This document shows positions 24,449-33,120 of a stretch of DNA of 37,158 nt, piece by piece (position 1 is the stretch's first letter; each line of letters starts with the position of its first letter). Source of the stretch: Bacteroidota bacterium (GTDB lineage: Bacteria; Bacteroidota; Bacteroidia; Chitinophagales; Chitinophagaceae); contig JAUZOA010000056.1 of NCBI GenBank assembly GCA_030706685.1, forward strand, positions 1 to 37,158, in the 5' to 3' direction. A model generated the notes under the pieces. The model did not search any database, was not told the DNA's origin, and saw nothing but the letters and a program-made list of their open reading frames with translations. The translations under genes were made by a program, and so were the position numbers.

Positions 24449-24475
24449 AGGTAATACGATCGTGTTACCTTTTTT
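24449..24475 (+). terminator. intrinsic terminator between atpH and atpA
   Basis: AGGTAATACGATCGTGTTACCT is self-complementary over its length (9-bp stem with one T-G pair closing a GATC loop) and runs into a TTTTTT tract at 24470-24475. It starts 30 nt after the atpH stop. Confidence 0.75.
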
Positions 24476-24604
24476 CATGCCCTAAGGACTGGCAGTTCGT
24501 AAACAGAGACAGGTTACCGGATCATTGGCTCCTTTGCAGCCTGGATAAAGCTGATTCCGGGTGAATTTTACTCCTAAAATGACCCCGATTATTTCAGGGC
24601 TTTT

Positions 24605-24636
24605 TTTGTTTCTCAGGTGCTGTTGTCCTACTTTTG
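24605..24636 (+). promoter_or_regulatory. canonical Bacteroidota promoter for atpA
   Basis: TTTG at 24605-24608 is followed by 20 nt and TACTTTTG at 24629-24636, matching TTTG-N19-21-TAnnTTTG at every defined base. Transcription should start near 24641, giving a leader of about 50 nt before the atpA ATG at 24691. Confidence 0.75.
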
Positions 24637-24690
24637 CAGCCTGAAAAACAGAGGTACAAAAGTTCAAAAAAGCTTAAACAGGAACAAAAA

Positions 24691-26271
24691 ATGGCAGATA
24701 TTAAACCAGACGAAATAAGTGCGATACTGCGCCAGCAGTTAAGCAACTTCAACGCCACCGCAGATCTTGAAGAAGTGGGCACGGTATTGCAGGTGGGGGA
24801 TGGTATTGCCCGTGTATACGGACTGGGTAATGTGCGTTATGGAGAACTGGTGGAATTTGAAAATGGTGTTCGCGCTATCGCCCTGAACCTTGAAGAAGAT
24901 AATGTGGGTGTGGTGCTCATGGGTGAAAGCGGAAATATTATGGAGGGCGCCAAAGTTCGTCGTACCGGACAGATCGCTTCGATCAAAGTTGGTGAAGGAA
25001 TGGTAGGCCGGGTTGTCAATACATTGGGTGAACCTATTGATGGCAAAGGCCCGATAAAGGGAGAACGATACGAAATGCCGCTGGAACGAAAAGCTCCCGG
25101 CGTAATTTTCCGTGAACCTGTAAAAGAACCATTGCAAACCGGTATCAAAGCCATTGACGCGATGATCCCTATTGGCCGTGGCCAGCGTGAGTTGATCATC
25201 GGTGACCGCCAGACAGGTAAAACAGCTATTGCTGTTGACACAATTATTAATCAAAAAGAATTTTTTGCGGCTGGCAAGCCTGTTTACTGTATATATGTAG
25301 CAATTGGTCAGAAAGCCTCGACGATCGCGGGTGTTATGAAAACATTGCAGGATGCCGGGGCCATGGATTATACAGTGATCGTGGCTGCTTCCGCTTCCGA
25401 TCCTGCTCCTTTGCAGTTCTATGCTCCTTTTGCCGGTGCGGCAATAGGTGAATTTTTCCGTGATACCGGGCGGCCTGCTTTGATCATATATGATGATCTT
25501 TCCAAACAAGCCGTAGCCTATCGTGAAGTTTCATTGTTATTGCGTCGTCCCCCCGGTCGTGAAGCTTATCCCGGCGATGTATTCTACCTGCATAGCCGTC
25601 TGCTTGAAAGAGCCGCTAAAATTATCAGCGATGATAATGTAGCCAAAAACATGAACGATGTTCCCGATACGATAAAGCATCTTGTAAAAGGAGGAGGCTC
25701 GTTAACGGCGCTCCCGATTATTGAAACACAAGCAGGGGATGTATCAGCCTATATTCCTACCAATGTAATTTCTATTACAGACGGACAGATATTCCTCGAA
25801 ACGAATCTTTTTAATTCAGGCATTCGCCCTGCGATCAATGTGGGTATATCTGTAAGCCGTGTAGGAGGAAATGCACAGATCAAATCCATGAAAAAAGTGG
25901 CGGGTACGCTCAAGCTTGACCAGGCTTTATATCGTGAAATGGAAGCCTTTTCCAAATTCGGTGGCGACCTTGATGCGGCTACAAAAAACGTATTGGACAA
26001 AGGAGCCCGCAATGTTGAGATATTAAAACAATTGCAGTATGCTCCTTTAGCAGTGGAAAAACAAGTAGCGATCATTTATCTTGGAACAAACGGCCTGATC
26101 AAAGATGTCGCCGTAAAAAGAGTAAAGGAATTTGAAGAGCATTTCTTATTGGAGATGGAAAACAAATTGCCTGAAGTAATGGCCGAATTTAAAAAAGGAA
26201 ATTTGCCCGAGGAAGGATTGAAAAAAATGGTCGAGTTGGCCAATACGTTGATCCCTCAATACAAAAAATAA
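24691..26271 (+). CDS. atpA: F-type ATP synthase subunit alpha
   Basis: The product has 526 residues from the ATG at 24691 ([17 protein letters not shown]). The frame opens 19 codons earlier, but that part lies within the promoter and is not translated. The N-terminal beta-barrel is followed by the nucleotide domain with Walker A GDRQTGKT (residues 171-178), [14 protein letters not shown], the [17 protein letters not shown] Walker B region with [12 protein letters not shown], and the helical C-terminal domain. Alpha alternates with catalytic beta subunits in F1. Nothing like atpG (gamma) follows: a strong terminator comes 25 nt after the stop, then an unrelated gene. Gamma, beta and epsilon must be encoded elsewhere. 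Confidence 0.97.
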   Translation: MADIKPDEISAILRQQLSNFNATADLEEVGTVLQVGDGIARVYGLGNVRYGELVEFENGVRAIALNLEEDNVGVVLMGESGNIMEGAKVRRTGQIASIKVGEGMVGRVVNTLGEPIDGKGPIKGERYEMPLERKAPGVIFREPVKEPLQTGIKAIDAMIPIGRGQRELIIGDRQTGKTAIAVDTIINQKEFFAAGKPVYCIYVAIGQKASTIAGVMKTLQDAGAMDYTVIVAASASDPAPLQFYAPFAGAAIGEFFRDTGRPALIIYDDLSKQAVAYREVSLLLRRPPGREAYPGDVFYLHSRLLERAAKIISDDNVAKNMNDVPDTIKHLVKGGGSLTALPIIETQAGDVSAYIPTNVISITDGQIFLETNLFNSGIRPAINVGISVSRVGGNAQIKSMKKVAGTLKLDQALYREMEAFSKFGGDLDAATKNVLDKGARNVEILKQLQYAPLAVEKQVAIIYLGTNGLIKDVAVKRVKEFEEHFLLEMENKLPEVMAEFKKGNLPEEGLKKMVELANTLIPQYKK

Positions 26272-26295
26272 CCTGATATTTATAGAGTGTTCCGG

Positions 26296-26325
26296 GCGGC
26301 TGACATTGTCAGCCGCTTTTCTTTT
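26296..26325 (+). terminator. intrinsic terminator of atpA
   Basis: GCGGCTGAC (26296-26304) and GTCAGCCGC (26308-26316) form a perfect 9-bp GC-rich stem with a 3-nt loop, followed by TTTTCTTTT. Confidence 0.9.
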
Positions 26326-26640
26326 AGTATTATCAGGAAAAGACGAGTTATAATAAATTGAGTTTCAACTATAAGTAATTTAACTTGCAGAAAATACTAT
26401 TTTTTTATGAAATTTTACGTGAAAAACTTGCATCCTAAAATACCGTATTATATCTTGTGCTTGAATTCGAATAAACCCTAAGAAAACAACGTAAACCGAG
26501 CAAGTAAGAAACAGTATTTTTCAGGGAAATTACTTTCCACCACGTTTCATCTAATTCAAGTTGGTTTATATTGGTTTCGGGAGCGATCCAAAAGTCCATG
26601 ATTGACCCGACAATCAATCTGTACTTTAAACCCTTGAGTG
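26326..26640. other. 315-nt A/T-rich gap between atpA and the T9SS cargo gene
   Basis: No gene is supported on either strand. The gap must hold the promoter of the cargo gene, but only partial boxes are seen (TACTTTAA near 26622). A small GGAAA-TTAC-TTTCC inverted repeat lies at about 26525-26538. Nothing else stands out. Confidence 0.5.
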
Positions 26641-27936
26641 ATGAAAACATTTGTACCCTTTAAGCAATTCCTTTTAACATGCCTGCTGTCAGCGGCTGTG
26701 ATGACTATCTGTAAGGCCCAGCCACAATTAGTGTTTACTAATCCTACCCTTGAACCAGGATCTCCTGCGGCGGGTATGGATAGTGCAGTGTATCGGTTTC
26801 CCTCCGTTACTACTAATGTGGATGCTCTTGTAAAGATCAACGGGCGTTCTTCTTCGCTGGTAACATTGTCAAATATCGACGTAACCAATACCGGGTTTGA
26901 TAAGGCCTTTCAGCCCCAGGTGGCTTATAACAATGGAAATGTAAGCGGCGCCAGGAGCTGGTGGATGGAATTCAAGATCACGTTTGTAAATAGAAATACA
27001 ACTACACCGGTCAATATTACGACATTCGATGCGACAGCCCTGGATATTGATGGTGATAATAATCACCTTCATGAATGGGATGCCTTTTTCTCTCCGGCTT
27101 CTTATACTTTAGAAACTCCTACCCAGTTAACTGTAAGCAATCTTACCCAAACGATACTTGGCGTATTGACCAATGTCGGCAAGACCTTCGACGGTCCTAC
27201 CACCCAGCATGCTGGAATCGATACATCTGCTACAGGTATTATGGTCACGGTCAAATACAATAATGTCAGTTCAATTATTTACCGGGCCGGGGGCACTACT
27301 ACCGCTTCAGCCGGCGGCGCAGACCGGAATTATTCCATTTATTTCAAGAATTTCACTTATTCATCACCGATCGTTACGCTGCCCATCACACTGGAATCTT
27401 TCACCGCTGTTCTTAATGGCAGCAAAGCTGACCTGAAATGGACTACTTCACAAGAGATCAACGTAAGTCATTTTGTTGTTGAAAAGAGTCTGGATGGTAA
27501 AAATTTCAGTGATGCAGGAATTGTATTTGCTTACGGCAATACTACTGAAAGAAAGAATTACAGCCTTTCCGACAATATCAGTAATGTGCAGCAGGGAGTC
27601 ATTTATTATCGTCTTCGTACCGTAGATAATGATGGTAAGTCAGAGATTTCAGCTATTCGCCTTATACGAATAAGCAAACAGGGCGAAACGCTTCAAATGG
27701 TTACTTATCCCAATCCTGTTAGCAGTGAACTGAGAGTGACGGTTCCGGCAGCATGGCAAGGCAAAGAAGTGCTCTTTGAAATATTCAACCAAAGCGGCCA
27801 GAAAGTAAAAGCCCTGAACAGCAGCAGCAGTAGCCAGACAGAGACGATCCAGGTAAATGATCTGTCAAAAGGGTTTTATATTGTAAAAGCAAGCTGCGGC
27901 GGCGATATTACCCAGCAAAAAATAATTAAAAACTAA
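26641..27936 (+). CDS. secreted protein with T9SS type A C-terminal sorting domain
   Basis: The product has 431 residues from the ATG at 26641 (a GTG just before it is in frame). The N-terminal Sec signal ends TICKAQ. The middle is a beta-rich domain with few helices (about 28-250) that I cannot assign. Residues about 250-350 form a fibronectin/Ig-like module beginning LPITLESFTAVLNGSKADLKWTT, common in front of sorting domains. The last 75 residues are a T9SS type A sorting domain: TYPNPVSSELRVTVP, VLFEIFNQSGQKV, DLSKGFYIVKASCGG and QQKIIKN. The protein should cross the outer membrane through PorSS/T9SS and be anchored or released there. Its function outside the cell is unknown. Confidence 0.85.
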   Translation: MKTFVPFKQFLLTCLLSAAVMTICKAQPQLVFTNPTLEPGSPAAGMDSAVYRFPSVTTNVDALVKINGRSSSLVTLSNIDVTNTGFDKAFQPQVAYNNGNVSGARSWWMEFKITFVNRNTTTPVNITTFDATALDIDGDNNHLHEWDAFFSPASYTLETPTQLTVSNLTQTILGVLTNVGKTFDGPTTQHAGIDTSATGIMVTVKYNNVSSIIYRAGGTTTASAGGADRNYSIYFKNFTYSSPIVTLPITLESFTAVLNGSKADLKWTTSQEINVSHFVVEKSLDGKNFSDAGIVFAYGNTTERKNYSLSDNISNVQQGVIYYRLRTVDNDGKSEISAIRLIRISKQGETLQMVTYPNPVSSELRVTVPAAWQGKEVLFEIFNQSGQKVKALNSSSSSQTETIQVNDLSKGFYIVKASCGGDITQQKIIKN

Positions 27937-27969
27937 CTTCTCTTATACCCCCGAATGCTAACAAATGCC

Positions 27970-27996
27970 AGCCCCGCCTCCAGCGGGGCTTCCCTT
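27970..27996 (+). terminator. probable terminator of the T9SS cargo gene
   Basis: AGCCCCGC (27970-27977) pairs with GCGGGGCT (27983-27990), an 8-bp stem with a 5-nt loop, followed by TCCCTTTAT. The T-tract is interrupted by C, so termination may be incomplete. Confidence 0.6.
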
Positions 27997-28007
27997 TATA
28001 AAATAAA

Positions 28008-28039
28008 TTTGGTTTATTTTATAAACTACTTTACGTTTG
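28008..28039 (+). promoter_or_regulatory. canonical Bacteroidota promoter of the TonB receptor gene
   Basis: TTTG at 28008-28011, 20 nt, then TACGTTTG at 28032-28039 give a full match to TTTG-N19-21-TAnnTTTG. The ATG of the receptor follows 25 nt after the -7 box. Confidence 0.78.
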
Positions 28040-28064
28040 TGAAAGAATCAGAAAAAACACACTT

Positions 28065-30317
28065 ATGAGATTAAGAAGAAAAGCCCTGGTCGTATTGATT
28101 TTACTGGCTTTTGCAGGTTTTGCCAACGCCCAGGTAACGATTAGCGGGAGGGTAACCGATAAAAAGAAGCCTGTTGCCGGAGCCAGCGTTTCTTTAAAAG
28201 ATACTTATGACGGGGCCACTACTGACTCCTCCGGAAGGTTCTCTTTCAAGACGATGGAAAAAGGAGAATTTACCCTCCTGGTCACTTATGTAAATTATAA
28301 ACCCTACGAGCAAAAAATAACGGTTGATAAAAACCCGGTCGACATTGATATCATCTTAAAAGAAGAGATTACCGAATTAAGCGCGGTCACTGTATCGGCT
28401 GGTACGTTTGAAGCCAGCGACAGGAAAAGATCAACGGCTGTTCTTGACCCGATCGATATTGTCACTACCGCCAGCGCCAACGGGGATATCACGGGAGCAC
28501 TGAAAACATTGCCGGGTACACAGCAGGTGGGAGAGAGTGAAGGGTTGTATGTGCGGGGCGGAACAGCCGCAGAAACAAAAACCTTTATTGACGGTACATT
28601 GGTCAATAATTTCTTCTATAGCAGTGTGCCCAATATTGCGCAGTTCAGCCGTTTTTCCCCTTTCATATTCAAAGGAACAGTGTTCAGTACAGGAGGCTAC
28701 TCGGCTTTATATGGGCAAGCTTTGTCTTCCGCACTGATACTGGAATCTATTGATCTGCCCGATCGTTCATCTGCGAATGTGGGAATATCTGTACTCAGTC
28801 TTGATGCGGGTTATCAAAACCTGGCAAAAGATAAAAAATCATCCTGGGGATTTGATTGCAGCTATACCAATCTGGGTTTGGCTTTTGCTGTGATCAAACA
28901 AAAACAGGACTATTCAACCGTTCCGATCATTCATAACCTGGATGCCAATTTCCGGATCAAGACATCCAGGACAGGCATGCTCAAATATTATGGCTATTTC
29001 AGCAACAGTAAACAAGCTTTTACCACTCCAAGCATTGACTCGCTGGGTTATAAAGATAAATTCAGCCTCAATAACACCAACCTGTATCATAACCTTGCCT
29101 GGAGAGAGAACCTGGGATTGAGATGGAAACTGAATGCCGGTTTTTCTTATACCAATAACAAAGACGATATCAGCGGTGGCATGCAGGATGATAAGAAGAA
29201 TGACGTAGTGCTGGCAGGATTGGAGTTTAAAAAATTTGGCCTGAACAGGAAAGGGAATTATTTCAATGGAAAGCTTGTTTTCGAAAGAAGACTGAAGGGT
29301 CTGAGCGCCATTCGTTTTGGCAGCGAGTATAATTACAGTAATGATAAGATCATTTACACCAGTTTTAATGGCCAGTCTTATCCCGGAAGCCTGACAGAGC
29401 ATATCAACGCATTGTTTGCGGAAAGCGACATCTATCTTACCAATGCGCTTGCTGCCAAAATAGGTGGCCGGTTTGAATATTCATCTGTATTGAAGAAAAC
29501 AAATTTCGCCCCGAGAATTTCTGTTGCTTATAAATTAGCTAAAGGAACGCAGGCTTCGCTGGCTTATGGCATCTTTTACCAAAACCCCGAGACAAGATAC
29601 CTGCCTTCACCTTATGCACTGACCTTTATGAAAGCCACTCATTATATCGCGCAATTCCAACGGGTGGTCAACCAGCAATCGTTCAGGGCGGAGATCTTTT
29701 ATAAGAAATATGATAACCTTGAAAAAACCATGACGACGACTGCCCAGGAGACAGCTATCAATAACAATGGTTTTGGGGATGCCAAAGGGATTGAGTTTTT
29801 CTGGAGAGATAAAAAGACGATCAAGAATCTCGATTACTGGATATCCTATTCTTATCTTGATACTAAAAGAGACTTCCTGAATTTTCCTTATGCCATCACT
29901 CCCAATTTCGCGGCAAAGCATACCTCTTCATTGGTCGTGAAAAAATTTGTACAAAAGATCAAAATGAACCTGAACGTTGCTTATAACTATGCCAGCGGGC
30001 GCCCTTACTACAATATAGGTTTTGATGGTACTAATTATAAGTTTACCGACCTGGGAAAGATACCCGATTACCATAATGTCAGTTTTGCAATTAATTACCT
30101 TCCTTTTATCGGGAAGCAAAACCCGAAAGCCTTTGCTGTTTATGTATTATCGGTGAGTAATATTTTCAATATCAAGCAGACGTACGGGTATCAATATTCT
30201 TATGATGGTTCCCGTAAAGAAGCGATAACGCCCACTTCAAGAATGTTTGTCTACATCGGCGTCTTTCTCAGTTTCGGGATAAACAGGAGCGATGAGGTGA
30301 TCAATAACGGGCTATAA
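28065..30317 (+). CDS. TonB-dependent receptor with carboxypeptidase-like regulatory domain
   Basis: The product has 750 residues. The signal peptide (MRLRRKALVVLILLAFAGFANAQ) is followed by a carboxypeptidase D-like beta-sandwich (about 24-108, VTISGRVTDKKKPVAGASVSLKD), a plug domain (about 125-240) with LKTLPGTQQVGESEGLYVRGGTAAETKTFIDGTLV, and a shorter beta-barrel than SusC proteins. The plug motif YVRGG and the size fit receptors for small ligands or metal complexes rather than glycans, but the ligand is unknown. It has its own canonical promoter, and a gene for a small exported helical protein follows after 26 nt, probably in the same transcript. Confidence 0.9.
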   Translation: MRLRRKALVVLILLAFAGFANAQVTISGRVTDKKKPVAGASVSLKDTYDGATTDSSGRFSFKTMEKGEFTLLVTYVNYKPYEQKITVDKNPVDIDIILKEEITELSAVTVSAGTFEASDRKRSTAVLDPIDIVTTASANGDITGALKTLPGTQQVGESEGLYVRGGTAAETKTFIDGTLVNNFFYSSVPNIAQFSRFSPFIFKGTVFSTGGYSALYGQALSSALILESIDLPDRSSANVGISVLSLDAGYQNLAKDKKSSWGFDCSYTNLGLAFAVIKQKQDYSTVPIIHNLDANFRIKTSRTGMLKYYGYFSNSKQAFTTPSIDSLGYKDKFSLNNTNLYHNLAWRENLGLRWKLNAGFSYTNNKDDISGGMQDDKKNDVVLAGLEFKKFGLNRKGNYFNGKLVFERRLKGLSAIRFGSEYNYSNDKIIYTSFNGQSYPGSLTEHINALFAESDIYLTNALAAKIGGRFEYSSVLKKTNFAPRISVAYKLAKGTQASLAYGIFYQNPETRYLPSPYALTFMKATHYIAQFQRVVNQQSFRAEIFYKKYDNLEKTMTTTAQETAINNNGFGDAKGIEFFWRDKKTIKNLDYWISYSYLDTKRDFLNFPYAITPNFAAKHTSSLVVKKFVQKIKMNLNVAYNYASGRPYYNIGFDGTNYKFTDLGKIPDYHNVSFAINYLPFIGKQNPKAFAVYVLSVSNIFNIKQTYGYQYSYDGSRKEAITPTSRMFVYIGVFLSFGINRSDEVINNGL

Positions 30318-30343
30318 ATTTTTAATCATAAATCTTACAAAAA

Positions 30344-31018
30344 ATGAAAAAGACAGTTTTTATTCTGATCGTATCACTTGTATCCGTCGCGGTTTTTCCG
30401 CAAAGTTCTCCGCCAGGCGAAAAATATACAAAGGCGATGGAAAAATTAGTGCCTTCCATTGATACACTCTGGAACGGAGATGGTTTAAGAGACCTGTCCA
30501 ACAGTTTTGAGCGTATTGCCGATGCGGAAAAAACACAATGGCTTCCTTATTACTATGCTGCTCTTGCAAGAGTCAATGCTGGCTATACCTTATTAAATGG
30601 CAGTAATGCTATGGGAGGTAATGCGGATAAAACTGATCCCGATGCCAAAAAAGCTGAAGAACTTTTGAATAAGGCGGAAGAATTGAGCAAGGATAATTCA
30701 GAGATCTTTGTTGTGAGGAAAATGATAGCTATACTTTATTTGGTCGGCGACCCGATGAACCGGTATATGACTTATGGTCCCGCGGCTTCCCAGGCATTGG
30801 AAACAGCCAGAAAACTGAACCCGGAGAACCCAAGAGTTTACCTGCAGGAAGGACTGGATAAGTACACTACACCGGAACAATACGGTGGCAATAAGGAAGA
30901 AGGAAAGAAAATACTTGAAGAAGCTATAAAGAAATATGAAGCCTTCAAACCCGAAAGCAGTATTCATCCTAACTGGGGACTGAACCTTGCTAAAAGATTT
31001 ATCGCAGGGGGCCAATAA
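30344..31018 (+). CDS. exported TPR-like helical protein of unknown function
   Basis: The product has 224 residues with a signal peptide (MKKTVFILIVSLVSVAVFPQ). The rest is helical and contains TPR-like stretches: AKKAEELLNKAEELSKDNSEI, then ALETARKLNPENPRVYLQEGL and KKILEEAIKKYEAFKP. There are no catalytic motifs. It starts 26 nt after the TonB receptor stop and is likely its periplasmic accessory, perhaps a scaffold; that role is guesswork. A stem-loop (31036-31066) lies behind it. Confidence 0.7.
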   Translation: MKKTVFILIVSLVSVAVFPQSSPPGEKYTKAMEKLVPSIDTLWNGDGLRDLSNSFERIADAEKTQWLPYYYAALARVNAGYTLLNGSNAMGGNADKTDPDAKKAEELLNKAEELSKDNSEIFVVRKMIAILYLVGDPMNRYMTYGPAASQALETARKLNPENPRVYLQEGLDKYTTPEQYGGNKEEGKKILEEAIKKYEAFKPESSIHPNWGLNLAKRFIAGGQ

Positions 31019-31035
31019 GGAATCAACTATGCTGT

Positions 31036-31067
31036 AGTTTGCTGGGGTCATTTTCTTCAGCAAACTT
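31036..31067 (+). terminator. stem-loop behind the TPR-like gene, weak terminator
   Basis: AGTTTGCTG (31036-31044) pairs with CAGCAAACT (31058-31066), a perfect 9-bp stem with a 13-nt loop. Only TT follows, so termination is uncertain. Confidence 0.45.
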
Positions 31068-31087
31068 TCGCATTTAAATATGATACT

Positions 31088-31675
31088 ATGCAAGAAGAAA
31101 ACTTTTCTCCCGCAGAAAGCCTGAAATTGATTCAATCCATGATTGATAAGACAAAGCAGGGCATGTCTGATAAAAGTATTTACTACCTGGTCTGGGGATG
31201 GATCACGTTTATTGCCTGTACCGGTCAATTTATACTTAAACATATCTATAATTATGAAAAGCATTATATGGTCTGGTGGCTCGTTGTGGTCGGAATTGTG
31301 TTTTCCGTGTATTACAGTATCAGGGATGGAAAGAAAAGCCGGGTGAAAACATATATCGGCGACAGCATGAAATACCTGTGGATCGGCATGGGGATCAGCT
31401 ATTTTGTACTGAGCATGATCTTATCAGAGTTTGGATGGGACAAAATGGTATTTCCTTTCTTTATGATGCTCTATGGGCTGGGTACTTTTGTATCGGGCGG
31501 TTTTATTCAGTTCCGGCCATTGATTACAGGCGGTATTATTGCCTCGGCGCTGGCTATCGGCGCGGCCTATGTTGACTATGACTACCAGATGCTATTCGGG
31601 GCCGCCGCTATCCTGGTCAGTTATATCATACCTGCCTATATGTTGCGCAACAAAATAAAATATTCAAACCAATAA
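31088..31675 (+). CDS. membrane protein of unknown function, first of two paralogues
   Basis: The product has 195 residues. A short cytoplasmic N-terminus has the motif ESLKLIQSMIDKTKQGMSDKSIYYLVWGW, then five or six hydrophobic helices (beginning about residues 34, 60, 92, 118, 142 and 165). No charged catalytic residues are seen within the helices. The next gene, 8 nt downstream, encodes a protein with the same N-terminal motif and helix layout, so they are probably a duplicated pair forming a heteromeric membrane complex. A winged-helix regulator gene follows. I do not recognise a named family. Confidence 0.68.
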   Translation: MQEENFSPAESLKLIQSMIDKTKQGMSDKSIYYLVWGWITFIACTGQFILKHIYNYEKHYMVWWLVVVGIVFSVYYSIRDGKKSRVKTYIGDSMKYLWIGMGISYFVLSMILSEFGWDKMVFPFFMMLYGLGTFVSGGFIQFRPLITGGIIASALAIGAAYVDYDYQMLFGAAAILVSYIIPAYMLRNKIKYSNQ

Positions 31676-31683
31676 TTCTTACT

Positions 31684-32370
31684 ATGGGCCAGCAGGAAAA
31701 AACCCTCACTGAAAAAGAGAGCCTTGACCTTATTACGATGATGATCAATAAGGCGAAAGATTCCTATCATGATACCGGCATTGGCGCCATCATGTGGGGG
31801 CTGGTCATAGCCATTTGTTCACTGGAAAAATTTTCAGAGATCTATTTTGATTACCGGTTGCCGTTTGATATTTATTTGCTCACCATAGTAGCGGTCATCC
31901 CATCCATTTTTATTTCGATCAGGGAAAAAAAACAGAAAAAGGTAAAATCGTATGACGACATTTATATGGATTATCTCTGGCTGGGTTTCGGAATCAGTAT
32001 TTTCCTGATGGTACTTATCGTGAATAACATATTGGCTGATCATAGTCCTTTACTGAAAGATGATTACAAGGCCCTGTCACAAAACAGGATCGATTGGGTG
32101 GATTTTCGTTTTTCAGAGTTTGTTTCTCCTTTGTTTTTATTATTATATGGATTTCCAACATTTGTTACCGGGGCTACATGTAAATTCAAACCCATGCTGT
32201 GGGGCGGTATTTTTTGCTGGGCATGCTGTGTAGTTACTGTTTATACCCCCCTCAAGATTGACCTGTTGCTGACAGGCTTTGCGGCCATCATCGCCTGGTT
32301 AATACCGGGTATTTTAATGGAAAGAGAGTATCGATTATATAAAAAGGCTCAAGAAAGAACTAATGTTTAA
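31684..32370 (+). CDS. membrane protein of unknown function, second of two paralogues
   Basis: The product has 228 residues. Its N-terminus (ESLDLITMMINKAKDSYHDTGIGAIMWGLV) mirrors the preceding gene product, as does the order of hydrophobic helices. It is longer because of an extra polar loop (NILADHSPLLKDDYKALSQNRIDWVDF, about residues 115-140). It starts 8 nt after the previous stop, and its last eight bases overlap the regulator gene, indicating coupled translation. Function unknown; a sensor or signalling role is possible given the regulator. Confidence 0.68.
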   Translation: MGQQEKTLTEKESLDLITMMINKAKDSYHDTGIGAIMWGLVIAICSLEKFSEIYFDYRLPFDIYLLTIVAVIPSIFISIREKKQKKVKSYDDIYMDYLWLGFGISIFLMVLIVNNILADHSPLLKDDYKALSQNRIDWVDFRFSEFVSPLFLLLYGFPTFVTGATCKFKPMLWGGIFCWACCVVTVYTPLKIDLLLTGFAAIIAWLIPGILMEREYRLYKKAQERTNV

Positions 32371-32653
32371 AGATCTCGACCCTATATTACATTCGCAACT
32401 GCGGCTGGCGGTCATGTCACTTTTGATCAGTGTGAAAGAAGCGGAATTTACCTTTATTAAAGAGCAAACCAATGCAACTGCCGGCAACCTGAGTGTGCAG
32501 ATACAAAAACTGAAAGAAGCCGGTTATATTGATGTGATCAAGCAATTCAAGGACAATTACCCGCAAACTATTTGTAAAATAACCCGGCAGGGAATAAAAG
32601 CCTTTGAAGTATATGTCAAGGATTTGCAGGCATACCTGGGCTATAATAAATAA
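32363..32653 (+). CDS. small winged-helix transcriptional regulator (HTH_34-type)
   Basis: The product has 96 residues and consists almost entirely of one winged-helix domain: LRLAVMSLLISVKEAEFTFIKEQTNATAGNLSVQIQKLKEAGYI, wing, then TICKITRQGIKAFEVYVKDL. It resembles the MarR/ArsR-related winged-helix domain of PF13601. It overlaps the upstream membrane-protein gene by eight bases and probably controls this operon. No ligand or metal site is visible. The TAA stop codon lies within the left arm of a terminator. Confidence 0.82.
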   Translation: MFKDLDPILHSQLRLAVMSLLISVKEAEFTFIKEQTNATAGNLSVQIQKLKEAGYIDVIKQFKDNYPQTICKITRQGIKAFEVYVKDLQAYLGYNK

Positions 32654-32682
32654 GGCCCTTTAAAAAAAGGACCTTTTTGTTT
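32653..32682 (+). terminator. intrinsic terminator of the winged-helix regulator gene
   Basis: AGGCCCTTT (32653-32661) and AAAGGACCT (32666-32674) form a 9-bp stem with one C-A mismatch, followed by TTTTTGTTTT. The stem begins at the last base of the stop codon. Confidence 0.7.
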
Positions 32683-33085
32683 TGGCGCTCTAAGTGTATG
32701 ATCAATGTGGATGATCCCTTCAAATTTTGACGGTTTACTATGTAACAGCAAAGAATAAATTGCTAAATCTTTTATTCGAAGCTGCGGGACCGGGCCCGGT
32801 CGGGGCTAACATGAAAAATGGTGACGTGGCTGTAAAAGGGTGAACAGGTATATTATGGTAATATATCATATCCGGTAACTGAAAAAAATTAAAACCTAAT
32901 TGGGTGAATCACACTATCTTATTCAGAAAACTGGAAATACAGACATTATGTTGGCGAATCGGGTTTATACGTAGTTTTACGTATAAAAATGTGGTTTTCC
33001 GAATCGCAGAACAAACGTACTAATAGGCCGCTGTATTTGCAAGTCTTTACTCAAAAAAATTTTTCATAAAGCTTATGAACCTTTA
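32683..33085. other. about 400 nt non-coding region with several short palindromes
   Basis: No credible gene lies on either strand. It contains the 14-bp palindrome GACCGGGCCCGGTC (32788-32801), TATATTA-TGG-TAATATA (about 32850-32866) and the 10-bp inverted repeat at 32964-32987 (separate entry). CGAATCG is present twice around the last one, as direct copies. It is the upstream region of the ABC/LolA-like operon; a small RNA cannot be excluded, but no promoter-terminator pair for one is seen. Confidence 0.5.
32964..32987. promoter_or_regulatory. operator-like perfect inverted repeat TTTATACGTA-GTTT-TACGTATAAA
   Basis: The arms are 10 bp, perfect, with a 4-nt spacer, in a region without genes, about 120 nt upstream of the ABC operon promoter. 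The size and symmetry suit a dimeric regulator site. The owner is unknown; the winged-helix protein encoded just upstream is a candidate by position only. Confidence 0.45.
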
Positions 33086-33114
33086 TTGACAGGGCTGATC
33101 CTTTAATACCTTTG
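33086..33114 (+). promoter_or_regulatory. promoter of the ABC/LolA-like operon
   Basis: TTG at 33086-33088, 18 nt, TACCTTTG at 33107-33114. If real, transcription starts around 33118-33121, so the ATG at 33121 would be at or within a few bases of the mRNA 5' end. Confidence 0.6.
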
Positions 33115-33120
33115 AATACA

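Noticed and set aside
24580-24607. Second terminator before atpA (CCCC...GGGC followed by a T-run)
   Set aside because: The stem has only three to four pairs and a mismatch; the T-run is better explained as part of the -33 promoter region.
24634-24690. Longer atpA start (19 extra codons)
   Set aside because: The extension lies in and just after the canonical promoter and would precede the transcription start; the ATG at 24691 gives the normal N-terminus.
24739-25509. 256-codon open frame on the minus strand inside atpA
   Set aside because: atpA is certain and conserved over this stretch; the antisense product has no recognisable features and reflects codon bias.
32788-32801. 14-bp palindrome GACCGGGCCCGGTC
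   Set aside because: Perfect but isolated, with no partner copies in the window and no position relative to a promoter; not enough to call a site.
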